This document shows positions 8,443 to 18,900 of a DNA stretch of 64,000 nt, piece by piece; position 1 is the stretch's first letter; each line of letters opens with the position of its first letter. The notes beneath the pieces were generated by a model. It saw only the letters and a list, made by a program, of their open reading frames with translations, was not told where the DNA came from and did not search any database. The position numbers were made by a program, and so were the translations under genes. The DNA is taken from NCBI RefSeq assembly GCF_003386795.1, contig NZ_QTUC01000001.1, positions 1,798,001-1,862,000 of the forward strand, written 5' to 3'. Source of the DNA: Thermasporomyces composti (GTDB lineage: Bacteria; Actinomycetota; Actinomycetes; Propionibacteriales; Actinopolymorphaceae).

Positions 8443-9627
8443 CTAGAGGACTCGTTCGGCGATCAGTTCTCCGATGGGCAAGGCCGACGTCGCGGCCGGC
8501 GACGGAGCGTTGGCGACGTGCACCTGCCGAGAGGTCTGGCGGAAGAGGAAGTCGTGCACCGGCGTGCCGTCCGCCAGGATGGCCTGGGCGCGGATGCCGG
8601 CCTCATGGGGACGCAGGTCGGCCAAGCGCAGCTCGGGGCAGTACGTGCGGCACTGGGCGAGGTAGCCACGCTTGAAGGCGGAGTTCAGCGTCTCCCGCAC
8701 GCCGACGCGAAGGTTCGCCCGCGCGAACCTCCAGAACCCGGGAAAGCGCAGGTAGTCGCTGACGTCCTGCCACGAGAACGAGCCCTTGCGGTATCCCTCC
8801 CGAGCCCAGCCGAGAACGGCGTTCGGACCGACGGTGATCCGTCCGTCGATCGTGGGGCTCAGGTGGACGCCGAGGAACGGGAGCTCGGGGTCCGGGACGG
8901 GATAGATGAGGTGGTTGACCAGGCCTGCTCGCTCCGGAGGAAGCTCGTAGTACTCCCCGCGAAAGGGAACGATGCGGAAGTCCGGCGTGAGCCCACCCAT
9001 GCGTGCGACGCGGTCCGCCTGCAGACCCGCGCAGGCCACCAGACGTCGGCCACGGTAGGCACCGCGACTGGTGTGGACACGCACCACGTCGGAGCCTTCC
9101 TCGATACCGGTCACGGTGACACCGGTGTGAATCTCCCCGCCCGCTTCCCGGATGTCCTCGGCCATGGCCAGCGCGACGAGCCGGAAGTCCACGATGCCGG
9201 TGGCGGGGACGAGCAAGGCTTCGAGACCGGACACGTGGGGCTCCATCTCCCGCAACCGCGTCGCGTCGACGGGCTCGACGACGACGCCATTGGCCTCGGC
9301 GCGTCCGCGAAGCTCCCGCAGCCGCCGAACCTCGAGATCGGTGGTCGCGACCACCAACTTGCCGACGGTGCGGAACGGGATGTCGTGCTCGGTGCAGAAC
9401 TCCTTCGTCGCCCGCTCACCCGCACGACACAGTCGCGCCTTGAGCGAGCCGGGCGCGTAGTAGATGCCGGCGTGGATCACACCCGAGTTGTGCCCGGTCT
9501 GATGCACGCCCAGGTCGTCCTCCTTCTCCAGGACGACGACACCCGCGCCGGGACGTCGTGTCAGGAGATGACGTGCGGTCGACAACCCGACGATGCCGCC
9601 GCCGACGACCACGTAGTCGTACGTCAT
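8443..9627 (-). CDS. lhgO: L-2-hydroxyglutarate oxidase
   Basis: FAD-dependent oxidase/dehydrogenase converting L-2-hydroxyglutarate to 2-oxoglutarate, normally at the membrane passing electrons to the respiratory chain. At 394 residues it is close to the family length. The N-terminal dinucleotide motif is YVVVGGGIVGLSTARHLL, and the family-specific HQTGHNSGVIHAGIYY, VGKLVVAT and FLGVHLSPTIDGRITVGP are all present. The C-terminal Gly motif is not altered. It stands in a minus-strand series with no obvious partner enzyme. Confidence 0.92.
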   Translation of the reverse strand: MTYDYVVVGGGIVGLSTARHLLTRRPGAGVVVLEKEDDLGVHQTGHNSGVIHAGIYYAPGSLKARLCRAGERATKEFCTEHDIPFRTVGKLVVATTDLEVRRLRELRGRAEANGVVVEPVDATRLREMEPHVSGLEALLVPATGIVDFRLVALAMAEDIREAGGEIHTGVTVTGIEEGSDVVRVHTSRGAYRGRRLVACAGLQADRVARMGGLTPDFRIVPFRGEYYELPPERAGLVNHLIYPVPDPELPFLGVHLSPTIDGRITVGPNAVLGWAREGYRKGSFSWQDVSDYLRFPGFWRFARANLRVGVRETLNSAFKRGYLAQCRTYCPELRLADLRPHEAGIRAQAILADGTPVHDFLFRQTSRQVHVANAPSPAATSALPIGELIAERVL

Positions 9628-9711
9628 GTGCCTTCCTCACCGGAACGTCCCAACGAGAACGCGGCACGCCAGACACTAGCGTCGGCGTGCCACGTTGACC
9701 GTCATCGCGAC

Positions 9712-10824
9712 TCAGTGGACACGCGCGTCGAGCTTCCGGAAGGCGTCGAGGTAGGCGTCCGCTCGTTCGAAATGCACGAGGTGACCTGACTGGACCTGCA
9801 CGAGCTGTGTCCCTCGGGGCAGAAGGTCGAGCGCTCGCGAGACGTCGTGGGAGTCCATCGCGGCCATGAGGATGCCGCGGTCGTCGTACGCCGTGCCGGT
9901 CCGCGCCTCGAAGTAGTTCGTGTGCACGAGGACCGTGGGCACCCTGACGGCACGCAACGCCGCCTCGGTGTCGAACCCGTCGTACCACCGACCGCCGTCT
10001 CGCACCCAGGCGGCGCCGAACTCGGGGTCGTAGTCCACCAGTCCCTGGAAGAACACCGTCACGACCGGCGGAAGGTAGAACAGCTCGACAGGCTCGCCGG
10101 GCTGCTCTGTCGCCTTGGAGACGGCGTGGTTCTTGATCGGGCCGGCGAGCGGCCCGAAGAAGGCGAAGTAGTCGGAGTGCTCCAGGAAGTACCGCTGATA
10201 GTCAGCGTGCGGAGATCCCGCCTTCAGGTACTCGTCCGCGAGGACGAGCATGGCCCCGCCGGTGGTCTTGACCAGACGCGGCATCGTCGACGAGAACAGC
10301 GGAGGATCCTCGAGGAGCAGTCCGCGGACCAGCTCCGGATGCGCCGAGGCGATCCGCAACGCGAGGAGACCACCGGAGGAGTGACCTGACACGAGGGCGG
10401 GCTCGCCGATCACCTGCTCGACGAAGTCCGCGAGCACGTCGCCCACGAAGACGTTCGTGTAGCGCCGGGGGTCGAGCCGGCCGGACGCGCCGTGCCCGGG
10501 AACGTCCACCGCGAAGACGTGGTGCTCGCGCGCCAGCTCGGGCAGCACCTTCATGTAGTCCTGCCAGCGGGACCCCTGTCCGTGGATGAGCAGCAGGGGT
10601 TCGCCGTTGTCCGGACCTTCCGCGTACGCGAGACGCACACCGTCGACCCTGGCTTCCCGCTCGACGAAGCCAGCTTCGCGGACGGCCGTCATCGCCTTAT
10701 CGAACGTCGTGACGTTCTGGTAGAGGTAGCCGCCGATGCCGGCGGCCACGAGGAGCAGCACGACGACCAGGGCGACGAGAAGGACGCGCCGCACCGTGCG
10801 ACGCCTGGGTGTCCCGTGGCTCAT
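9712..10824 (-). CDS. Membrane-anchored alpha/beta hydrolase
   Basis: 370-residue hydrolase. The ATG at 10824 is preceded by GGGGGC at a suitable distance; a longer frame from 10893 has no site. Residues about 10-35 (RRVLLVALVVVLLLVAAGIGG) form a single N-terminal membrane anchor, with the hydrolase outside. Catalytic features are intact: LLLIHGQGSRWQDY (oxyanion hole), VDVPGHGAS, nucleophile elbow SGHSSGG and a C-terminal SGHLVHFERAD supplying His. The most similar classes are epoxide hydrolase/haloperoxidase-like. The substrate is unknown. It lies directly downstream of the XRE-cupin regulator gene with 72 bases between them. Confidence 0.85.
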   Translation of the reverse strand: MSHGTPRRRTVRRVLLVALVVVLLLVAAGIGGYLYQNVTTFDKAMTAVREAGFVEREARVDGVRLAYAEGPDNGEPLLLIHGQGSRWQDYMKVLPELAREHHVFAVDVPGHGASGRLDPRRYTNVFVGDVLADFVEQVIGEPALVSGHSSGGLLALRIASAHPELVRGLLLEDPPLFSSTMPRLVKTTGGAMLVLADEYLKAGSPHADYQRYFLEHSDYFAFFGPLAGPIKNHAVSKATEQPGEPVELFYLPPVVTVFFQGLVDYDPEFGAAWVRDGGRWYDGFDTEAALRAVRVPTVLVHTNYFEARTGTAYDDRGILMAAMDSHDVSRALDLLPRGTQLVQVQSGHLVHFERADAYLDAFRKLDARVH

Positions 10825-10896
10825 CGTCGCCCCCGCGTGCTCACGTCGGTCCGGGTGACGTGGGGCAGAGCCCACGTCCGCTCGACGCGGCACATG

Positions 10897-11484
10897 TCAG
10901 GCACCGCCGAACGATTCCGGCGGCTGTGGGCAGGTCGTCCGGGTCGACCGTCGCGGCCTCCCGTCGTGGGTGTTCGGATAGTGCATGAGGAGAATCACGT
11001 CGGCTGGCTTGTCGATCGCGAAGAAGCAGTGGGGTAGGTCACCGCGGTAGCGCAGGCTCTCGCCGGCCTGGAGCCGACGTTCGGATCCCCCGTTTCCCGC
11101 GACGACGCTGCCGTCGACGACGAGCACCGACTCCCGCACACCGGCCGCGTGAGGCGCGGAGTCCTGCCGCTCGGTGCTCAACGTCGCCCGGTAGACCTCG
11201 ACGAGCTCGTCAGCGCGGGCCCAGCGGTCGAGGAGAACGGCGGTCACTGAGGCTCCACTCACCGGTCCGGCACGGTCCGGCGTCTCGTCGGCGAGGAGGG
11301 ACCCGAGCGGGGCCTCCAACGCCGTCGCCAAGGCGAGCAACGTGTCCAGGCGGGCGCCGCGTCGGTCGTTCTCCAGCTCTGAGATCGTGCCCTTGCCGAT
11401 GCCGCTACGCCGCGCGAGCTCCGACAGCGACAGGCTCGCCTCGTCGCGGAGCCGCCTCAGCCGTGATCCCAGAGTTCGGCTCAT
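10897..11484 (-). CDS. XRE-family transcriptional regulator with cupin domain
   Basis: 195-residue one-component regulator. The N-terminal helix-turn-helix (about residues 5-60; SLSELARRSGIGKGTISELE) is followed by a cupin barrel (about 90-170) with GESLRYRGDLPHCFFA, where a small ligand would bind. This architecture (HTH-3 plus cupin-2) is typical of metabolic repressors. It lies immediately upstream of the membrane-anchored hydrolase on the same strand and may control it; this is inference from position. Confidence 0.88.
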   Translation of the reverse strand: MSRTLGSRLRRLRDEASLSLSELARRSGIGKGTISELENDRRGARLDTLLALATALEAPLGSLLADETPDRAGPVSGASVTAVLLDRWARADELVEVYRATLSTERQDSAPHAAGVRESVLVVDGSVVAGNGGSERRLQAGESLRYRGDLPHCFFAIDKPADVILLMHYPNTHDGRPRRSTRTTCPQPPESFGGA

Positions 11485-12055
11485 GCCACCCCATCGGTTC
11501 TGTTAGCAGAACGGTACCAGGACCGGACAGCCGGCCGTCCGGTCGCGGCCCGCGACCGCGCCGCGAGGGGCAGCGGCCACCCGGGGCCTCGTCCTCCGGC
11601 GTGATCGACGTGGCGTTCCGTCTTCTCCTCGCGATCCTCGGCGGCCTCGGGAGCGCCTGGCTCCGCGCGCACCGCGCGCCGCCGCCGGGACCGCGAGAGC
11701 GAGCGGGTACACCACCGAGGAGGCGGTGGGATCGTCTTTCAGGGGACAGGACGGGAGCGGCAGGCAGGGACGGAGCGGCAGGCAGGGACAGAAGCGAAGA
11801 CAGAGAAGCAGACGGGAAAGAGAAGCAAGACGGGAAAGGACAGAGAAGACAGGAAGAAGGCAGAAGAGGAGGGGCTCTACCGCGGGCATCCCCTGGTGAG
11901 CCCCTCCAGCCCTTGCCGTCTCTTCTCGCCCGAGTGCTCTCCCTTGGACTTGAACAGTGACCAACCTAGGGAATCCACAGACGGGGACGAACGGGCCCGA
12001 GTCTGTGTTTTGAGCGGACCAAGGACCTCACCGTGTCGGACCAACGGGCCGTGAC
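11485..12055. other. 570-bp intergenic region with a strand-asymmetric T-free tract
   Basis: I see no supported gene. From 11740 to 11875 the plus strand has 136 bases with no T and is dominated by A and G. Inside it, an 18-bp unit (GGAGCGGCAGGCAGGGAC) is perfectly repeated in tandem at 11754-11771 and 11772-11789. Long ORFs cross the tract on both strands, but their products are low-complexity (Arg/Asp/Gly on one strand, Leu/Pro/Cys on the other) with no ribosome site, as expected from composition alone. Confidence 0.6.
11754..11789 (+). repeat. Tandem duplication of an 18-bp unit
   Basis: Two perfect adjacent copies of GGAGCGGCAGGCAGGGAC inside the T-free tract. It is a short microsatellite-like duplication with no known function. 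Confidence 0.85.
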
Positions 12056-12886
12056 CTAATCCCGCTTTGACAGCAGACGTACCGAGCCGTCCTCGTCCTG
12101 ATCCACCAGGAAGAGCGTGCCCGGGGGGAACTCGCCGAGGATCTCCGGCGGAAGCTGGACCGTTCCGTCGCCCGCCACGACAGCGAAGTCCTGTCCGTCT
12201 CGCCCTTCCGCGCCGACCCGCCCGTCCCGGATCGTGACGACCCGGCCGAGCCGGGTGCCGACCTCCGGGTCGTGGGTCACGACGACGATGGTCGTGTCCC
12301 GGGCGGCGTTGACCGCCCGCAACGCCGCGACCACCTCGTCCCTGCCGACCGTGTCGAGCTGGCTGGTCGGCTCGTCGACGAGGAGCAAGCCGGGGCCGGC
12401 GGCGATCCCCACCGCGAGCGCGGCCCGCTGGCGTTGCCCCATCGTCAGCTCGTGGGGTCTGGCGCGCCCCAAGCCGCTGAGCCCCACCAGATCGAGGATC
12501 TCGTCGGGTTCCGCGAGCTCGATCCCACGCGTGGCCGCCGCCCGCCGTTGGGCCAGCCAGATGTTGCGGTGGAGGCTGGCATACGGCAGCAGGTTGCGCG
12601 AGGCGCCCTGCAGCACCACCCCGATCTCGGTGCCGCGGAGCCGGTTCAGCTCGGCGTCGCTGAGCTTGCCGATGTCGTAGCCGCCGATGCTGATCCGCCC
12701 GGCGGACGGCCGCATCAACCCGGCGAGCAGCGAGATCAGCGTGGACTTGCCCGATCCCGAGGGCCCGACGAGCGCCACCATCTCACCGGAGCTGATGGAC
12801 AAGTCGACGCCGGACAACGCCACCACGTCCGAGCCCTCGATCCGGTAGATGTGCACCACCCGACGGCACACCACTGACAGGCCCAT
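12056..12886 (-). CDS. ABC transporter ATP-binding protein (MacB/LolD-like)
   Basis: 276-residue nucleotide-binding subunit. Walker A is GPSGSGKST, Walker B LLLVDEPTSQLD, followed by a switch His in VVTHDP. The signature motif reads ELTMGQRQ rather than LSGGQ, an unusual but tolerated form. It has a C-terminal extension of about 45 residues beyond the ATPase core. Its ATG overlaps the stop of the upstream permease by one base (TGATG), so translation is coupled. It is the last gene of a four-gene operon (ATPase, permease, permease, ATPase) read leftward. Confidence 0.9.
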   Translation of the reverse strand: MGLSVVCRRVVHIYRIEGSDVVALSGVDLSISSGEMVALVGPSGSGKSTLISLLAGLMRPSAGRISIGGYDIGKLSDAELNRLRGTEIGVVLQGASRNLLPYASLHRNIWLAQRRAAATRGIELAEPDEILDLVGLSGLGRARPHELTMGQRQRAALAVGIAAGPGLLLVDEPTSQLDTVGRDEVVAALRAVNAARDTTIVVVTHDPEVGTRLGRVVTIRDGRVGAEGRDGQDFAVVAGDGTVQLPPEILGEFPPGTLFLVDQDEDGSVRLLSKRD

Positions 12887-15800
12887 CAGCTCCTCACCTC
12901 CCGCTGTCGCGCGACCGGGTGTCGCCGCACCGGACCCGTCCGCGCCTGGCGTCCCTGCCACCAACCCCCGACCGCGGCCGCGACCACGACCAGCGCCACG
13001 ACCGCGCCGTACGAGGCGAGCACCGGCCACCACCGCGGCCAGGCCGCCAGCAAGGTGGCGTCCACCCCGAGCGGCAGGCGTCCGCCGGCCGCGAACCAGG
13101 CCACCGCCGCGGCTGCCGCCCCGATCACGGCACTGGTCACGACGATGCCCGCGTACGACCACAGCGCCGCCCCGGTCGTCACGCGGTCCGGCACCCCTTG
13201 CGCCCGCAACGCCCTCATGCTGGGGCCCCACGTGCGCCGGTCGACGACGACCACGAGCGCCAGCGCGGCCAGACCGACCACCACCGTCATCCAGACGGTG
13301 AAGTCGTACGCGCGCAGCGCCAACGCGGCGCCAGTCCGGTCGATGGACGCCCGCAGGCTCTCGATCCTGCGGTCCTCGACGATGACGAGCCCTTGCTCGC
13401 GGAGCGCGTCGACGACCCGCTCGGGCGCGTCGGCGCTCAACCACACCCGGGGCCTGGTGGCAGTGCCCGGCTCGGCGGTGAGCCGTTCGGCGTACTCGAG
13501 GTCGACCAGCGCCCCGGACGCGCCCACTCCCGGCAAGCCGGCCATGCGCGCTCGCCTCGTGAAGCGCACCGGCTCGCCGTCGACGTTCGTCACGTGCTCG
13601 CCCGGGACCCCGCCGGCGGTGACGGCCGGCAGCGGGAAGGGAGCGTCGACGGTCCGCAGCTCGTACGTGGCCTCCGGCCGCGCGTTGGGATGGGTGATCA
13701 GGAGGCCGTCCTCGGCTCCGACGAAGCGAAGCTGGTCGGTGATGGGGCCGTCATTGGGGACCAGCCACCGCCGAGCGTCGGCCAGGACCTCCGGGGGGAG
13801 CAGGTCGACGCCGTTCTGCCTGAGCGCGCGGATCTCGACGCCGGTCTGGCCGGTCTCACTCGTGGAGAGCGCGACGCCGGTGAGCCGGCAGCCGTCCCCG
13901 CATCCGGTGACCTCCGCCCGGTAGCTGCCCGCCTCCGCCGCCAGCCTGCCGAAGCTCACGACGAGCTGCTCGTCCTCCGGCGTGCGCGCCAGGAGCGAGA
14001 CGGTCAGCTCGTCGTCGCCGGTGAAGGGATCCGGGGCCAGCTCCGCGACGAGCTCACCGTCACGGATGACGATCGGCTCGGGCGCCGGTGGTCGCAGGCG
14101 GTCCGCCACCTGCGCGGAGCTCAGCGCGCCGTACCGGGGCGACCACAGCGCGACCGTGGCGAGCCGAGTCGAGTCGACAGCGAGCACCGGGGCACCGTCG
14201 ACGTTCGGCGACGACATCACCGCCATCGCGTACCTGCCGTCCGGGTCAGCGGCACGCACCGCCCGCAGCAGCTCCTGCCGTCCCGCCCGCTGGATCTCCA
14301 GCACCCGGGGAGCACCGAGGAGACGTTGCGCTTCGGCCAACCGGCCCTCCGCGGCGACGTCGGTGGCGGCCGCGGCGAAGCCGAGCGTCCCGAACACCAG
14401 CGCCAAGACGACCAGCAGCCGCACTGATCCCGGACGGCGAGCCAGGTAGAGCGCCGCGACCGCGGCGCCGATCCGACCGCGACGCAGCGACCCTCGGCCG
14501 ACGAAGTCGATGAGCGGACGGACGAGCAGCGAGGCGAGCGTCCCCACCGCGAGGATGACGAGGACCGGCGCGGCGACCATGACGCCGACCAGCTCACCGT
14601 CGAGCACCCGCAGCTCCGCCAGCACCACCAGGCCCATGGCGATGACCAGCAGCTCGACCGCGGCGACGGTGATCCGGCGGGATCGGGACGGCATCTGCCG
14701 CAGCAGCTGACTCACCGGCGCGGTGAGCTGGCGTCGCAGGGCGAGCAGTGCCGCGACGACCGAGCCGGCCGCCGCGAAGGCCGCCGCGAGCAGCTGCTGG
14801 CTGTCGATCGCCACCAAGCCAGGTGGCCCAGCGGCCGTGGCGGCGATGAGGACCCGGGCGAGCACGAGCCCCACGGGGACACCCGCGAGCAGCGGCAGCA
14901 GGCTCTCCGCCGAGACCGCCAGGGCTCGGATCCACCAGGTGGCGCCGCGCAGCGCCACCGTGCCGATCTCCTGCTGCCGCGACCAGCCACCGTGACTCAC
15001 CGCGAGGTGGATGACGAACCAGCACAGGACGAGCAACGGCGCCACGGCGATGGGCAGCAAGGCGCGGGCGTGCCGGCCGTGGGCCTCGATGCGGTCCAGC
15101 AGGCGCGGGAGCGTCGTGCTCGGACTGCTCAGGTACGGGTCCTCCTGCTCCAGTCGCCGCTCGACCGCGTCGAGCTGCTGTCTCACCCGCGGGATCCGCT
15201 CGGGAGTGAGCAGGCGCGGCGGCAGGATCGCGTCGAGGTACACGAGCTCCTGCGCGTGCGGGAGCGTGGACAACGCCGTCCGGTTGGTGAGGATCGCCTT
15301 GTCCCCCAGCCTGCCGAGCGGGTCCTGCAGGCTCCAGTACGGGGCCGCGGGATCCCTCGCCGTGAAGAGCCCGGCGATGGTGAAGGTGGCCGGCGGGCCT
15401 TGCGGCTCCCAGCGGTCCTCCGCGCGTCGGACCGGGGTGAGGACCACCTCACGACCGGCGGTCAGCTCGAGGCTCGCGGCGAGCGACGCGGGTACGGCGA
15501 TCTCACGGCTCCCGACGGGGCAGCGGCCCTGCCGGAACCGCACGTGGCGACAGAAGCCGTCCCTGGCGAGCATGCTGTGCGCCTGCGGGGAGAGCGGCTG
15601 ACCGTCGATCCCTTGCACGTGGATCTGCGCCGTCGTGACGTTGGTGAAGCCGGTGAGCCTGCTTCGAGCGTCGGCATAGGCGGGGAGATCCTCCGAGGCC
15701 TCGAAGAGCCGAGTGCGCGGCTCGGGCGACGACACCAGCAACGGCGGGAGCGACACGGTGACGTCGCTGTGCTCCGCGGCGGCCAGCTCGTTGGCGATCG

Positions 15801-15930
15801 CGGCGCGGTCGATCGCCACCGCGAACGCGGGCACGCTCACCGCCGCGACCGTCGCGGCCACGGACAGCACGAACGCTGTCAACGCCTGTCCCCACCGCGC
15901 GGCCAGCTGCGCAAACACCAGCGTGATCAT
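12886..15930 (-). CDS. FtsX-like ABC permease, large
   Basis: 1014-residue permease. The start at 15930 (MITLVFAQLAARWGQALTAF) overlaps the preceding permease stop by 4 bases (ATGA); the longer open frame runs into that gene in a non-coding frame. It has an N-terminal membrane helix, a large extracytoplasmic domain (about residues 45-270), a group of helices around 275-530, a second extracytoplasmic domain, and terminal helices around 900-1000, the layout of the ten-helix FtsX/MacB relatives. The external parts hold CRHVRFRQGRCP and CGDGCRL, also found in its neighbour. The exported substrate is unknown. Confidence 0.85.
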   Translation of the reverse strand: MITLVFAQLAARWGQALTAFVLSVAATVAAVSVPAFAVAIDRAAIANELAAAEHSDVTVSLPPLLVSSPEPRTRLFEASEDLPAYADARSRLTGFTNVTTAQIHVQGIDGQPLSPQAHSMLARDGFCRHVRFRQGRCPVGSREIAVPASLAASLELTAGREVVLTPVRRAEDRWEPQGPPATFTIAGLFTARDPAAPYWSLQDPLGRLGDKAILTNRTALSTLPHAQELVYLDAILPPRLLTPERIPRVRQQLDAVERRLEQEDPYLSSPSTTLPRLLDRIEAHGRHARALLPIAVAPLLVLCWFVIHLAVSHGGWSRQQEIGTVALRGATWWIRALAVSAESLLPLLAGVPVGLVLARVLIAATAAGPPGLVAIDSQQLLAAAFAAAGSVVAALLALRRQLTAPVSQLLRQMPSRSRRITVAAVELLVIAMGLVVLAELRVLDGELVGVMVAAPVLVILAVGTLASLLVRPLIDFVGRGSLRRGRIGAAVAALYLARRPGSVRLLVVLALVFGTLGFAAAATDVAAEGRLAEAQRLLGAPRVLEIQRAGRQELLRAVRAADPDGRYAMAVMSSPNVDGAPVLAVDSTRLATVALWSPRYGALSSAQVADRLRPPAPEPIVIRDGELVAELAPDPFTGDDELTVSLLARTPEDEQLVVSFGRLAAEAGSYRAEVTGCGDGCRLTGVALSTSETGQTGVEIRALRQNGVDLLPPEVLADARRWLVPNDGPITDQLRFVGAEDGLLITHPNARPEATYELRTVDAPFPLPAVTAGGVPGEHVTNVDGEPVRFTRRARMAGLPGVGASGALVDLEYAERLTAEPGTATRPRVWLSADAPERVVDALREQGLVIVEDRRIESLRASIDRTGAALALRAYDFTVWMTVVVGLAALALVVVVDRRTWGPSMRALRAQGVPDRVTTGAALWSYAGIVVTSAVIGAAAAAVAWFAAGGRLPLGVDATLLAAWPRWWPVLASYGAVVALVVVAAAVGGWWQGRQARTGPVRRHPVARQREVRS

Positions 15931-18900
15931 GGCCGCCCCTGCGTCGTCCGCCACTGCGCCGCACCAGCCGCGACGACCACCGCTCCCAACGCCGCCGCGC
16001 TGACCAGGGCGGCGAGGAGCACCGGAATCGGGCCCGCCGACGCCGTGGGGAGCACGGTCCAGCCGTCGACGAACCCCGGATACGACACCCGCGCGATGGC
16101 CGCCCCGACCAAGCCACCGACGAGGCCGACCACGGTGGCGGTGCCCACGAGGGCGGCGGGACCACCGTAGCCGATCGCACGGATCACCCGGGCCGGAACA
16201 CCTTGCGCCCGCAACGCCGCGAGCTCCGCGCCCCGAGTGGGGCGCTCCCGCTCGGCGTCGACGAGGACCGCACCGGCCGCGAGCAGCAGTCCCACCAGGG
16301 CCACCACCGCCTGCAGCCGGCCACCGACCGCGGTGCCCTCCGCGCGCAGGTGGTCCAGGCGCTCCGCCAAGGACTCCACGCGCAAGGTCGAGATCCCCAC
16401 CTCCCGAAGCTCGTCCACGATCGAGGCCGGCGCGTTCGGCGACAACCACACCTGAGGCGTCCCCGCGCCGGGCAAGGAGAACGGGACCAGGCGCTCGGCG
16501 TAGGTGAGGTCGGCGATCGTGCCGACCTTCTCGTGGCGCGGGACGAGCCTGGCCGTCCGAACCACCTCGGCGGGGACGGCGGCGCCCGGCAGCGGGGGCA
16601 CCCGAAGCTCTCCGACGGGATCGGGACGCCACCCTGCGGTGAGCACCGGCAGCATCACCGGGGTGTCCACGACGAAGGCCCAGTCCGAGCGTTCGAGCGG
16701 CACCTCGGGCGTCGGCGAGACCGTGATCCGCAGGCCGTCGCCCTCGGCCGTGACGGACGGACCGACGTCGCGTGGCCCGAGGGCAGGCCGCCAGCGGGTC
16801 GGCTCGGTCAGGACGTCGGCGGGTATGGAGCTCCCGCGGTTCCGTCCGGTCGCGGCGTAGAGCTCGACGCGGGTGCCGGGCTCGGGTGGGGCATGTCCCA
16901 CGCTCGCCGCTGTGGCGGGGTTCCCGCCGACGGGGTCGGGCCGCGGAGCGCCCAAGACCTGCACGCCGACGAGCCGACAGCCGTCGGCACAGGCGGGGAT
17001 CGACGCGGTGTGTGAGGCGCGTCGCTCGGCGAGCGGGCCGACCACCGCGTCGACGGGCTCCCCGGTCCGCAGCGTCCGCAGCCGGATCCGCAGGTAGACG
17101 GGGGCGCCGTTCGGCTCGGTGGCCGCCGCCTGGAGCGCCAGCCGGTCGCTCTCGACGACGACGGGACGCGGCTCCTCCGGCCGCAGGGCTTTCGCGATGT
17201 CCTCGACGTCACCGCCGTACTCCTCCCGCCACCCGACCACGACGCCGAGCCGCGTGGTGTCGACGGCCAGCCTGGGCTCGTCGTTGGTGCCGCCCGGCTG
17301 GTCGACGACGGCCATCGCCCGCGTGCCGTCCGGGTCCACCGCCCGCACCGCGGCGAGCAGTTGGGCGGGATCCTCGGCATCGACGACGAGGACCCGGTCC
17401 GCGCCGACCTCCAGAGCCGCCCGCTGCCACTGGGTGCGCTCAGCGGTGTGGACGCCGACGAAGCCCGTCGTCACCAGCGCCACCGCGACGGTCACCAGCG
17501 CGAACAGCCGATGCGTCTCCGGACGCCGCGCGAGCAGCGCCGCGGTCAAACCCAGCGACAGGCGGCCGGCCTCGTGAGACCGGCGAACAAGCCGGCTCGC
17601 CAGGGGTGGCACCGCCCACGCCGCGACGAGGGCGAGCGCGAGCGCCGCCAGACCGGGAGCGAGCAGCGGCAGCCCGCGCACCTGTCGAGTGACCAGGAGG
17701 GTCTGACCGACACCGTATGCGGCGAGCAGGATCAGCACCAGGTCGACCACGGACCGGCGCCACCGGCCGCGCCGGCCCGGCGTCCGCCGAAGCAGGTCAC
17801 GGACCGGGGTCACCAGGGTGCCGAGCTGCGTGGCCACGACGGCCACGAAGCCGCCGGCGAGCGCGAGCCCGACGAGCAGCAGGGAGAGCGTCAGGGCCGT
17901 CCGATCCGCCCCGCCGGCGATGTCGGCTCCCAGCACCTTTCCCAGGCCGAGTCCTGCCACCGTGCCGACGAGCGCGCCGGCGACCAACGGGACGATGCTC
18001 TGTCCCAGGACGAGGAACCACCCGCGTGCTGACGGGACGCCGTGCAGCCGCCACCAGCCGACGTCCGCGCGCACCTGGACCGCCGTCTGCCGGACGACCA
18101 CGGTCAGGGCGAACCAGGTCAGGAGCAACAGGACGACCACCCCGACCCCGACGCCGGCGACGACGTTCCAGCGGTCACGGCTGATCCGCTCCAGGAGCGC
18201 GTCGAGGTTCGTGGTCGTGACGGTGTAGCCCTGCTGTCGCAGGCGTTCCATGTCGGCGTGGAGCTGCGCCGCCAGCTGTCCGACGTCGGCGGTCGCGAAC
18301 GCCCGCGGCGTCGCCACGAGGTCGTAGGCGTAGCTGGTCCGCTCCTGACCACGCAGGGTTTCCTTGACGGTGAAGGCGGACGGCCGATCACGGCTGGAGC
18401 CCTCGCCGAGGCCGACGAGCGTACCGTCACCCCAGTACGCGTCGTCCGGGTTGACGACGCGATACGCGCCGACGAGATGGACCCGCAGCCACTCGTCCTC
18501 CCCAGTCTTGATGTCGAGGCGGTCGCCCAGCTCGAAGGAGTGCGCGCGGACGAGCGGCTCGGGGAGCACCACCTCCCCGGCGGACCTGGGACAGTCCCCG
18601 GTGAGGGCGAGGTGCTCGCAGACGTTCTCGCGGTAGGCGACAGTGACCTCGACGGCTGTCTCGTCGGCGGTCTTCGCGTGCTCGGCGGGCCTTCGGTCGT
18701 CCTCGTTCTCCTCCGCGCCCGTCGCCGTCTCGTCGGTCTGGTCGGTCTCGGCGGTTCCTGTCGAGCCTTCGTCCCTCGTCGAGGACTCGGTGTCGTCGCT
18801 GTCCGGGACGTTCGAGGCAACCTTCAGCTCACCCGTGGTGAAGCCGCCGAGAACTCCGCTGAACCCTGGCGGCCGGAACTGTCGCCGCGCCTCGTCGATC

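Noticed and set aside
11463-11964. ORFs of 165 and 153 codons across the T-free tract
   Set aside because: Composition alone keeps stops away; products are low-complexity and lack ribosome sites.
11961-11990. CCAACCTAGGGA, the same 12-mer as in a GntR operator at 39550
   Set aside because: It lacks the first CTAG half-site and is not upstream of a related gene; likely coincidence.
12919-14427. 502-codon plus-strand ORF opposite the permease
   Set aside because: Low-complexity charged product without a ribosome site; the opposite strand has a coherent permease with coupled start and stop.
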